From contig CAYSXI010000119.1 in NCBI GenBank assembly GCA_964434955.1, positions 1 through 16,456 on the forward strand: DNA of 16,456 bases. The letters run 5' to 3'. Positions 4,960-12,122 of the stretch are shown here, in pieces; the first letter of the stretch is position 1; the number at the start of each line of letters is the position of its first letter. The notes below the pieces were generated by a model that made no database searches, was not told where the DNA came from, and worked only from the letters and a program-made list of their open reading frames with translations. Source of the DNA: JANQLU01 sp964434955. Its GTDB lineage: Bacteria > Planctomycetota > Planctomycetia > Pirellulales > Pirellulaceae. A program made the translations under genes and the position numbers.

Positions 4960-6309
4960 CTAGTTGTAGGTTCGCATGACGACTTTCGACGGCCGCCCGA
5001 TCAGATGCTGATCCACGCCATCATCCAGCGCCCGTGCGTAGACGGCCATCGCTCGACCCATTGCCTCGACGGTTTGATCGATGTCCGCGTCGGTGTGCGA
5101 GTAACTAACGACAAATGAGGGAGCCAGGATTCCGTTTTGAATCAACTCCTGGATCAACAGGCTTCGAAAAGCCTGGCAGGGTTGCAAGTTCTGGTCTTTG
5201 CAAGTGAAAACGAGATTGCAATCTCGCCCCATGATTTGAATGTTATCCTCGAGACCGTGCGCTTCAATTTTTTCGTTGACTCCCAGACGCAATCGTTTGC
5301 CGGCATCATGCAGCCGCTCGATCACGGGGTTCGCCTGATAAAAATCCATCGTCGCGATCGCGGCCGCCAGCATCGGAATTTCTCCACCGTGTGTCGTCGA
5401 CAGCAAAAAGACTCTTGGCTTGAGATGGTCGAGTCCACCCAATTCCATAAACTCCCGTTTTCCCAACAAAGCGGAAACGGAAAAACCATTGGCCATCGCT
5501 TTGCCAAAGCATGACAGGTCGGGCACGATGTCGTAGGTCTGCTGCGCCCCACCCGTATCCCACCGGAACCCGGTGATCATTTCATCAAGAATGAAAAGCG
5601 CTCCGTCGATTCGGCACAACTCCTGGACCCGATGAAGGAAGTTATCTTTCGGATCCTCTCCGCGTGAAGGTTCGAGAATGATCGCCGCAATCTGATTCGG
5701 GTACTTGGCGAATAAGGCCTCCACGCTGGCCAAATCATTGAATCGAAACGTAAGCGAAAGCTCGGAGACGGCCTCAGGAATTCCCGCGTTGCATTTCGTC
5801 TTGCCGATGAACCAATCGTTGCTCGCAAAGTAAGGGTGATCGCTGCAAAATGCGATGAGATCGCGACCTGTCGCCGCCCGCGCGATTTTCAGCGCGGCCG
5901 TCGTCGCGGCGGAACCATCTTTCGTGAACTTGACCATCTCGGCGCCGCGCACCAATCCGATGATCTTCTCGGCACACTCAAGTTCCATCGCAGCGGGGCG
6001 TGTGAAATTGGTTCCCAGGCTCAGTGATTTCGCGACCGCGTCGCAAACAGGAGCAAAGGCGTGCCCCAGCGAAACCGCCCGACACCCCATTCCGTATTCG
6101 ATGAACTCGTTGCCGTCCGCATCCCAAACACGACAGCCTTTGCCGCGCAGCAAGACCCCCGGCGCGTGAACCGGGTACTGATCGGCTCCTTTCGCGTAGG
6201 TGTGAGAACCACCTGGAATCAATGACCTGGCTCGTTCTTGCAAGTCATTTGATCGCTCAAACGTTCTCTTGGGTTCGGGTTGAGACATGGGCATCCCCGG
6301 TGGCTTCAT
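4960..6309 (-). CDS. Class III PLP-dependent aminotransferase (glutamate-1-semialdehyde aminomutase-like)
   Basis: A 449-residue fold-type I PLP enzyme. DGSAATTAALKIARAATGRD (131-150) matches the phosphate-binding region, LDEMITGFR (241-249) supplies the cofactor-ring Asp242, and CFGKAMANGF (267-276) contains the Schiff-base Lys270. The overall pattern is closest to HemL-like proteins. It differs at conserved places, for example STTHGGE (304-310) where HemL has a Ser-Gly-Asn-Pro segment, so a biosynthetic sugar or side-chain aminotransferase is more likely than tetrapyrrole synthesis. The ATG overlaps the previous stop codon (ATGA, 6306-6309). Internal ATGs at 6294 and 6288 are alternatives, since the first residues are not conserved-looking. 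Most nucleotide-sugar aminotransferases are DegT-type, which makes a class III enzyme here notable. Confidence 0.85.
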   Translation of the reverse strand: MKPPGMPMSQPEPKRTFERSNDLQERARSLIPGGSHTYAKGADQYPVHAPGVLLRGKGCRVWDADGNEFIEYGMGCRAVSLGHAFAPVCDAVAKSLSLGTNFTRPAAMELECAEKIIGLVRGAEMVKFTKDGSAATTAALKIARAATGRDLIAFCSDHPYFASNDWFIGKTKCNAGIPEAVSELSLTFRFNDLASVEALFAKYPNQIAAIILEPSRGEDPKDNFLHRVQELCRIDGALFILDEMITGFRWDTGGAQQTYDIVPDLSCFGKAMANGFSVSALLGKREFMELGGLDHLKPRVFLLSTTHGGEIPMLAAAIATMDFYQANPVIERLHDAGKRLRLGVNEKIEAHGLEDNIQIMGRDCNLVFTCKDQNLQPCQAFRSLLIQELIQNGILAPSFVVSYSHTDADIDQTVEAMGRAMAVYARALDDGVDQHLIGRPSKVVMRTYN

Positions 6310-7148
6310 TGGCTGCTTTTGTAAACCACAAACCGTTCGCCATCCAAACGGTCCGAAGCAAATTCGTTTGCTTCTTTGTTGCCCTGTTTTGTACGATTCC
6401 AGTAAGCATCAAATTGCTCACCAACGGTTTCCCGTTTCCAGATCTCGCTTTCCTCGAACATTTCAGCGAAAACCGGATTGTAATAGACGATGTGCATTGG
6501 ACGCGGATGCGCCTCATAGGAAGCCTTGATACGATCCACGACTTGTCGCATCAACGGCTCGGCAAATGGGTCGTAAAAATAGATGACGAGCGGTTCGTTA
6601 GGAAGGTCGTATCCGGCGGCATCCTGGCAAACCGCTTCCAATTCAAAACACTGTTGCTCATCGTTCTTGTAAGTCTCAAAGTTCCTGGCCGCGACGTCGG
6701 ACAGATATCGCGAGTACTCCACGCCAATTCCCTTTTTGAAGGGTTGCTCAGCCGCAATCAGCACGGAACGCCCTTTGCCGGAACCAAAGTCGATAAATGT
6801 GTATTTCGGGTAGTCGATCTCCAAGTTGCCCAGCGTATGCTTCAGGCTGTCGATGGGCGCCGGAAAGTACCCGCGGCCGAACTCCCAGTTCGGACTTTCA
6901 ATTTCTGCCATCCACCCCGGATTGAATTCCGCGATCGTATCAACGTTGTGATTTCGGTCGAATGCCATATCCGACTTCCGACGCTTTCGAACGGCAGGGC
7001 TCAACTCGTTGAGGTAGCTCATTCCATAAAGGAAAGGGCGTGCGACGCAGCGCTTTGCCGTTTCGAAGAGACCGCGTTGCTTGAGGGACTTCTTCAGCTT
7101 GCGACTGAATGAACCCAAGATACTGGATTTGGTTTGTGCGTTTTCCAT
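6306..7148 (-). CDS. Class I SAM-dependent methyltransferase of unknown substrate
   Basis: A 280-residue protein with a Rossmann-type methyltransferase core. Motif I is IDFGSGKGR (residues 119-127), the ribose-binding acidic residue is Glu144 in GIGVEYS, and motif IV-like YFYDPF is at 190-195. The first 60 residues are basic (several Lys/Arg stretches) and may contact a membrane or polymer. The DPF motif is not diagnostic of O- or N-methylation. It sits between rfbG (12 bases upstream) and the aminotransferase gene, which its stop codon overlaps. Methylation of the sugar or of its side chain is the likely job. No close characterised relative is recognised. Confidence 0.75.
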   Translation of the reverse strand: MENAQTKSSILGSFSRKLKKSLKQRGLFETAKRCVARPFLYGMSYLNELSPAVRKRRKSDMAFDRNHNVDTIAEFNPGWMAEIESPNWEFGRGYFPAPIDSLKHTLGNLEIDYPKYTFIDFGSGKGRSVLIAAEQPFKKGIGVEYSRYLSDVAARNFETYKNDEQQCFELEAVCQDAAGYDLPNEPLVIYFYDPFAEPLMRQVVDRIKASYEAHPRPMHIVYYNPVFAEMFEESEIWKRETVGEQFDAYWNRTKQGNKEANEFASDRLDGERFVVYKSSQ

Positions 7149-7160
7149 TCGGCAATTGAC

Positions 7161-8261
7161 CTACAAGGTGATCTTTGTTTGATGATTGGCCTGAAACGAT
7201 TGAATCTGCCCACGCGTCAGATCGGACATTCGTACGGAACAACCCTGACTTTCGAAGTACTGCTGGTACCACAAAGCTGTTGCCCGAACGGTTTCTTCCA
7301 TAGGCAGTCTTGTTTGCCAGCCTAGCTTGGCTTTGGCCTTGCCGCTGTCGAGCGCCAAGAACGTCGCCTCATGATTGTCAGGCTCCCCCGCCTCGATTGG
7401 CAGGTTTACAGCAGCACTCGTCAAAAAATGCTCGACGAGTTCCTTGACAGTGAATCGATCCCGGTTGCTTGGGCCAAAGTTCCATGCGTCGGCGTACTCG
7501 TGCCCCCATTCGGAATCCAGGTGGGCGGCCAATGTGAGGTAGCCGTTCAGGCAGTCGAGAACATGCTGCCAGGGACGCACCGCATTCGGATAGCGCAAAC
7601 ACATCGGCTTGGCCGTTGCCATGGCTTCGGCGAGATCGGGAATCAACGCTGAGTCCGTCCAGTCTCCACCACCGATCACGTTGCCGGCTCGCGCTGTCGC
7701 AACGTACACGGGAGCCGCGACCTCGTTGTTGAAGAAGGAATCACGATAAGATTGAGCCACGATTTCCTGAGCCGCTTTGCTCGCGCTATAAGGGTCTTTG
7801 CCACCCAACTTGTCGGATTCGATAAAGGCTCGTTTCTCTTCAAGATTCAGATAGCACTTATCGCTCGTGACCACGACCACGTTGGTCCGCCGCTCAACAT
7901 TTCGTAGTGCATCAAGCAGGTTGGCGGTGCCGTTCACATTGACGTCAAAGGTCTCCTGGGGATTCTGGTATCCTCGCTGGACGATGGTTTGCGCGGCCAG
8001 GTGGAAAACAAAATCGGGCTGGATTGTGTCGACGCATTTCAAAAGTTTTTCACGATCACGCACATCCCCTGCAATGCTTTGCTCCAGGCGAACCTCATGA
8101 TTCAGCAGACTGCTAAGGCTGTTGTTGTGTTCCGGTAAAAGGGCGTAGCCATGGACTTCGGCGCCCAGCGCCATCAGCCACTCGCACAGCCATGGTCCTT
8201 TGAATCCGGTATGACCGGTAACAAGGACTCGTCGATCATGAAAAGCAGAATGAAAGTTCAC
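7161..8261 (-). CDS. rfbG: CDP-glucose 4,6-dehydratase
   Basis: A 366-residue short-chain dehydrogenase/reductase that converts CDP-glucose to CDP-4-keto-6-deoxyglucose, the entry point to CDP-linked deoxy- and dideoxysugars. NAD binds at TGHTGFKG (residues 15-22). Active-site residues are in SDKCY (133-137) and YSASK (158-162). Family-specific signatures are ARAGNVIGGGDW (residues 189-200), RPWQHVL and NFGP. The start is GTG at 8261: an in-frame stop lies five codons upstream and no ATG occurs before the NAD motif. There is no clear ribosome binding site. The partner cytidylyltransferase RfbF is not in the window, so CDP-glucose must be made by a gene upstream or elsewhere. RfbH is also absent. 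Confidence 0.92.
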   Translation of the reverse strand: MNFHSAFHDRRVLVTGHTGFKGPWLCEWLMALGAEVHGYALLPEHNNSLSSLLNHEVRLEQSIAGDVRDREKLLKCVDTIQPDFVFHLAAQTIVQRGYQNPQETFDVNVNGTANLLDALRNVERRTNVVVVTSDKCYLNLEEKRAFIESDKLGGKDPYSASKAAQEIVAQSYRDSFFNNEVAAPVYVATARAGNVIGGGDWTDSALIPDLAEAMATAKPMCLRYPNAVRPWQHVLDCLNGYLTLAAHLDSEWGHEYADAWNFGPSNRDRFTVKELVEHFLTSAAVNLPIEAGEPDNHEATFLALDSGKAKAKLGWQTRLPMEETVRATALWYQQYFESQGCSVRMSDLTRGQIQSFQANHQTKITL

Positions 8262-8313
8262 GGCGGGAAAGGTTCATCGAACCAAATGAGAAGGACGGGA
8301 CGTTGATCGGCAA

Positions 8314-9477
8314 TTAAGCCAAAACCAGTTCAGCATTCAATTTTAGTTGGGCGACCATTTCGGCGATCTCCGATTCGTAAACCGGGTTGGTGATTACGAT
8401 CAAGTCCGGTCGTACTTGTACCAGAAATTCCGGTGGTACGATTTGAACGGCCTTTCCGGAAATGTAACTGCCCTGTCGTTCTGGATTGACATCGACGACA
8501 TAAGGAATCACATCGTCGATCGGCAATTCATTGAGAAAACTCACACCGCGTCCTCCCGATCCCCAGACAACGGCTTTCTTGTTTTGCCGCCGCCAATCGT
8601 CGAGTCGCTGCTCCCAATGCAAAACCGTTCGTCGGTACCCCTCTGAGAATGCTTGGAGCGGGTCATCTGCGCCCTGCATTGCAGGGTTCTCAGGTTCAAC
8701 GTTGCGATTCGTTGTTGCTTCAACTGACAGATAGTTGTCGTTGAAACACCTGCCGACGTTGGTTACCCGAAAGCCCGCTTTTTCAAATGCAAACTTGAGC
8801 GTCAGAGGTGAATAGTAGCAGCATTGCTCATAAAATACGTTCCACCAGAATGACGATTTGAACACGTAATCGCCATCGGCCAAATCAAAATAGACTGGCA
8901 AGTGTTTCCCGTTAACGGCTTGACCAATCTGACGAAGAAATGGAATCGGTTCGTGAATGTGCTCAAGCACCGATCGACAACAGATGAAGTCCAGATTGAA
9001 ATCGGATGCGGACTCCGTGTTGAAAAACGCGGGGACCATTGAAACTTTGTCATTTGACCGGCGGGCCTGCTCATTCGACATCGATGGATCAAAACCAATG
9101 CCACGACAGTTTCCCTCTTCGCTCAACATTCGTAAAAAAAATCCCGAGCCGCAGCCGACCTCGGCCACCGTTTTCCCAGCCAGTTGATATCGGGCCGCCA
9201 GGTCGCGTGCTGTTTTTCGAAGGTAGCTGCAATGCGAGGCCGAATGATGAAGTGAGGCTTCGAAGCCCGGTTCGTAAGCGACGCGGCCAGGCTCAAAGTC
9301 GCGATTGAAGATAAATCGGCAATGAACGCACCTTGCAAGTCGGATCGCCCCAAATGGTGCAGCGAGCGCTTCCTCGGCGGAGCCCCAGACCATGCCAACG
9401 TCCAAGGGGACCCGTGGCTTTTCAAAGAACGTATACAAATCGGAGCTTTCACACAGCGGACAGCTGGAACGACTCAT
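8314..9477 (-). CDS. Sugar C-methyltransferase-like protein (zinc domain, SAM domain, C-terminal domain)
   Basis: The 387 residues show the three-part layout of NDP-sugar C-methyltransferases. A zinc-binding head has CPLC (residues 6-9) and CVHC (50-53). The SAM domain has EVGCGSG (106-112) and VLEHIHEP (170-177). The C-terminal Rossmann-like domain begins VVWGSGGRG (303-311), and its later VVDVNPERQG and ITNPVYESEI are typical. Enzymes of this type add a methyl to C3 or C5 of a 4-keto sugar, which fits the neighbouring rfbG. In the catalytic loop the family usually has Glu-His; here it reads YEQCCYYS (216-223), with Gln in the His position, so activity or substrate may differ. Its ATG overlaps the preceding stop codon (ATGA). 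Confidence 0.82.
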   Translation of the reverse strand: MSRSSCPLCESSDLYTFFEKPRVPLDVGMVWGSAEEALAAPFGAIRLARCVHCRFIFNRDFEPGRVAYEPGFEASLHHSASHCSYLRKTARDLAARYQLAGKTVAEVGCGSGFFLRMLSEEGNCRGIGFDPSMSNEQARRSNDKVSMVPAFFNTESASDFNLDFICCRSVLEHIHEPIPFLRQIGQAVNGKHLPVYFDLADGDYVFKSSFWWNVFYEQCCYYSPLTLKFAFEKAGFRVTNVGRCFNDNYLSVEATTNRNVEPENPAMQGADDPLQAFSEGYRRTVLHWEQRLDDWRRQNKKAVVWGSGGRGVSFLNELPIDDVIPYVVDVNPERQGSYISGKAVQIVPPEFLVQVRPDLIVITNPVYESEIAEMVAQLKLNAELVLA

Positions 9478-10238
9478 TGCTGACTCGCCCCTTCAACTTC
9501 CGCCCGAAACCGGACCTCACAAAAGCCTTCATCCAGGTAACGCATGAGGATGGTCGCGAACCAAAGCATTGCAAACATCTCGAGAAACTCTTCGATGGCA
9601 TAGCTGGTGATGTAATGCCAGGTTTCAAATCCGTATTTTTCGTAAAGTACGCCGCCCGGCATCTCCATCAATATCGCCCCCGTTAAGAAAATCACGCCAG
9701 CCGCAATGATACGCTTGCGAAAGTAGGGCGGCAGGTTGAGCACAAAATTCAGAAAGACAAAGCCAACCACCAAGACAAACAATGACCCAGGGATAATCCA
9801 GGCAATGGAAAAGATCCCGCTGGTGTTCAACATGGCTTTCGTTGGCGACACCAGCATCTCGTGGATCATGATTCCTTCATCAAGCCCGAGCAACAGGAAC
9901 AAGACCGAGAGTCCGAACCAATGGAAGCGAAACCGATCTCGGACCTTGAACTTCCCAACCGCGATCACACCCAGCAACACCGAACAGCCCACAATCACAA
10001 TCGACGAGAACCACGAAGGTAGGCTGGGTTCTGTCGTCAAATCAAACCGCTTCAGCAGTTTGAACAAGCCTGCTTCGGGGTCCTGGATCCACTGAAACAT
10101 GGCAGCGTTTGCCAGGGCTCCGGCGACGACGATGGCGAAAATGACAGGAACTCCAAAGCGCAAGATCGTTGCAGGTGCAACGCAAATTTCAATCGGCGAG
10201 CGATCGGCTTTCGACTTGTCTCTTTTCGTTAAGCTCAA
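9474..10238 (-). CDS. Six-span membrane protein of unknown function with acidic/His residues in helices
   Basis: A 254-residue protein with about six hydrophobic spans (near 29-49, 78-96, 107-125, 143-168, 174-193, 214-234). Charged residues cluster in or beside spans: LDEGIMIHE (119-127), Glu192 in ILMEMPGG, and IEEFLEMF (215-222). I recall similar LDE-x-x-x-I-H-E and EE-x-LEM pairs in uncharacterised bacterial membrane proteins; this is from memory. The residues could form a metal site or a lipid-modifying active site, but no function can be assigned. The start is TTG at 10238, supported by GGAG 8 bases upstream and a TTGA overlap with the glycosyltransferase stop codon; the next ATG is only at codon 47, inside or just after the first span. 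Confidence 0.75.
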   Translation of the reverse strand: MSLTKRDKSKADRSPIEICVAPATILRFGVPVIFAIVVAGALANAAMFQWIQDPEAGLFKLLKRFDLTTEPSLPSWFSSIVIVGCSVLLGVIAVGKFKVRDRFRFHWFGLSVLFLLLGLDEGIMIHEMLVSPTKAMLNTSGIFSIAWIIPGSLFVLVVGFVFLNFVLNLPPYFRKRIIAAGVIFLTGAILMEMPGGVLYEKYGFETWHYITSYAIEEFLEMFAMLWFATILMRYLDEGFCEVRFRAEVEGASQQ

Positions 10239-11269
10239 GTTCGCGGCTCCGCGGGCACATTGACTCCGGTATCGCCACTTTCTTTCGATTGCCTACCGTC
10301 GCGACGCCGGGACGAGGGCGAGACACTTGAAAGTTCGCTTAGGAGTCGCTTTGTAGCTGATGGCCACTTTTTGAATTGAAAGACGTATCGAATCACTTGC
10401 ACCAACGACAACAGCTTGGCACGCAACGGCAGCTCCTGGCGACAGACGGCTTTGAAGTGCAAAATCGCCAATTGCAATCTCGAGGGCATCAACCAACGAT
10501 TGGCTTTCGACGGGTCGACCCAAATGGCCTGATTTTGCAATCGATCGCGGCGGGTTTCGGCGGATCGATCTCGGTGCAGAAAGAGAACTTCTGGCACTTC
10601 GGCAAACTTTCCCTGGGCTGCGATTTCAAGGAGCAGCGTTTTCTCGGCTCCGTAATAGGGAAGAAACAGTTTCGTTTTATCCAGGCACTCTCGGCGAAAC
10701 ACACCCGAGATGTCCGAGGTCCAAGTCGTGCCGAGCAGGATACTTGCGATTCGATTCCACGGCTCATCGTGATCGCGCCTTACCCTTGTGCGCGAACTTT
10801 TTCCTGGAAGCAGTGAATGGGAATCCCCAAACGTTTTTTGGAAAGGGTTGGCAAGATTCACCTGTTCCGCTGCATCTGTCTTCTGGGTCAAGCCATGGGC
10901 CCACGAGCATTCCGGGTTGGCTTCGAGCAACTCGACCGTTTTCTCCAGGTAGCGTGGCAAAAGAACGTCGTCGTGAGCCGCCCATTTGAAATACTTGGCG
11001 TTTGATTTGCCGATGATCCAATTGTAATTTTTGACGGCGCCGAGGTTCTTGCTGTGGCGAAAGTACTGGATGCGTTCATCGATCTCCGAAAATCGTTTCG
11101 CGATTTCTTCTGTTCGGTCGCTGGAAGCATTGTCCGCAATCAGCAATTCCCAATCTTGACACGTTTGCTGACGAATCGACTCAATGGCATTCTCCAAAAA
11201 CGCGTCGCCGTTGTAGACCGGTAGCCCGATACTTACCAACGGCGTCGAATTGGTTGCGTGATGGGTCAT
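10235..11269 (-). CDS. Family 2 glycosyltransferase
   Basis: A 344-residue GT-A fold glycosyltransferase that would add one sugar of the repeat unit from a nucleotide-sugar donor. The N-terminus LVSIGLPVYNGD (11-22) is the GT2 hallmark. ADNASSDRT (45-53) binds the nucleotide, and AHDDVLLP (98-105) carries the metal-binding DxD-type acidic pair. GTTWTSDISGVFRRE, around 200-215, is the acceptor-side region. The tail after about residue 290 is basic and partly hydrophobic and may lie on the membrane. The ATG at 11269 is chosen over an upstream start at 11338: it overlaps the wecG-like stop codon (ATGA), and the GT2 motif then begins at a normal distance. Donor and acceptor are unknown. Confidence 0.88.
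   Translation of the reverse strand: MTHHATNSTPLVSIGLPVYNGDAFLENAIESIRQQTCQDWELLIADNASSDRTEEIAKRFSEIDERIQYFRHSKNLGAVKNYNWIIGKSNAKYFKWAAHDDVLLPRYLEKTVELLEANPECSWAHGLTQKTDAAEQVNLANPFQKTFGDSHSLLPGKSSRTRVRRDHDEPWNRIASILLGTTWTSDISGVFRRECLDKTKLFLPYYGAEKTLLLEIAAQGKFAEVPEVLFLHRDRSAETRRDRLQNQAIWVDPSKANRWLMPSRLQLAILHFKAVCRQELPLRAKLLSLVQVIRYVFQFKKWPSATKRLLSELSSVSPSSRRRDGRQSKESGDTGVNVPAEPRT
10247..10250 (-). promoter_or_regulatory. Ribosome binding site deciding the TTG start of the membrane protein
   Basis: GGAG on the minus strand, 8 bases before TTG (10236-10238). It supports the TTG over the much later ATG at codon 47. Confidence 0.5.
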
Positions 11270-12072
11270 GCGGATGATTCTTGTTTGGCGGGTATTTTTC
11301 CAACCAACTTGAGGCAGGTGTATCCGAAGAGCTTCCAAAGAAATACCGAGTTGGTGCTAAGATAGCGCCAGAACAGTCTTCTTGGTTCGCAGCCAAGTCG
11401 GAAAAACCATTCAAGCCCCAGTTTCTGCATCCAACCGGGAGCCATTTTTTTGTTGCCGGCATGAAAATCGAAGGCCGCTCCGACACAAACCAATACGGCA
11501 TTCACCGAGCCTCGAAATTCGAACGCGACTTCGTCTTGTTTGGGAGCACCAAGTCCCACGAACACCACTTTGGCTCCACTTTCGTTGATCCGGTTCGCAG
11601 TTGCTACCTTTTCTTCCTCGGACAACTTTCGAAATGGCGGACTTTCGCTGCCAGCGATTTCCAGGTCAGGAAAAGCCTTGGAGAGACTGTTGTTGAGCTG
11701 ATCAATGACTTCCGGAGTGCTCCCGTAGAAATAAACGGGAACCTTGGAAGCCGCGCAAGCCTTCAACATGCAACGCATCAGTTCCGGGCCGTAAACACGA
11801 TCACGCAAACCCGTTTTGTAAAGCCAATTCAAAGACCAGCGAACCGGCTGTCCATCGGGACATACCGCGTCAAATTGATTGATCTTGTTGCGCAGACCCC
11901 GGTTGGTTGCAGCACAAACAATTGCATGAACTGCATGAGCGGTAACAAGCGCAGACTGGTTTCGTTCGGCCGTTTCAAGCGTTGCCTGAACGACTTCGTC
12001 ATAGGTCGTAGCCGAAACTTGAACACCAAACAGATCAAGTTTCCTGGGCCACTGAACATGGTTGTGGGTCAT
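11266..12072 (-). CDS. WecG/TagA/CpsF family glycosyltransferase
   Basis: A 268-residue GT26 enzyme. Family members transfer a sugar (ManNAc, ManNAcA or others) from a UDP donor onto an undecaprenyl-diphosphate-linked acceptor at the membrane. Conserved segments are present in order: CPDGQPVRW (71-79) with catalytic Asp73, RVYGPELM (92-99), YFYGSTPEV (114-122), FVGLGAPKQD (171-180) and VGAAFDFHAGNKKMAPGW (197-214). The C-terminus EWFFRLGCEPRRLFWRYL is the membrane-associating part that in the TagA enzyme controls assembly and activity. The ATG at 12072 is used; an in-frame TTG at 12081 is an alternative, and neither has a clear ribosome binding site. It is separated from the upstream gene by 50 bases holding a hairpin. 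Confidence 0.9.
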   Translation of the reverse strand: MTHNHVQWPRKLDLFGVQVSATTYDEVVQATLETAERNQSALVTAHAVHAIVCAATNRGLRNKINQFDAVCPDGQPVRWSLNWLYKTGLRDRVYGPELMRCMLKACAASKVPVYFYGSTPEVIDQLNNSLSKAFPDLEIAGSESPPFRKLSEEEKVATANRINESGAKVVFVGLGAPKQDEVAFEFRGSVNAVLVCVGAAFDFHAGNKKMAPGWMQKLGLEWFFRLGCEPRRLFWRYLSTNSVFLWKLFGYTCLKLVGKIPAKQESSA

Positions 12073-12092
12073 GGATGTCAAAATCTTTAACG

Positions 12093-12120
12093 CTCAGAAC
12101 GCCAAACGCGGGCGTTTGAG
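12093..12120 (-). repeat. Operon-internal hairpin between the GT4 and WecG-like genes
   Basis: CTCA (12093-12096) and AACGCC (12098-12103) pair with GGCGTT and TGAG (12111-12120), leaving one bulged G and a 7-base loop. An alternative fold uses CAAACGC with GCGTTTG (12103-12109 with 12112-12118). It fills most of one of the two longest gaps in the operon and could set relative expression by RNA processing or partial termination. Confidence 0.45.
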
Positions 12121-12122
12121 TA

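Noticed and set aside
6222..7112. Plus-strand open frame of 296 codons
   Set aside because: Antisense to the methyltransferase with a clear SAM motif and to the aminotransferase start; no plausible domain.
8271..8283. Small hairpin GGTTC-ATC-GAACC before the rfbG start
   Set aside because: Only five base pairs; expected by chance in a 52-base gap and no T-run follows.
11281..12090. Plus-strand open frame of 269 codons
   Set aside because: Exact antisense mirror of the WecG/TagA gene, which carries all family motifs.
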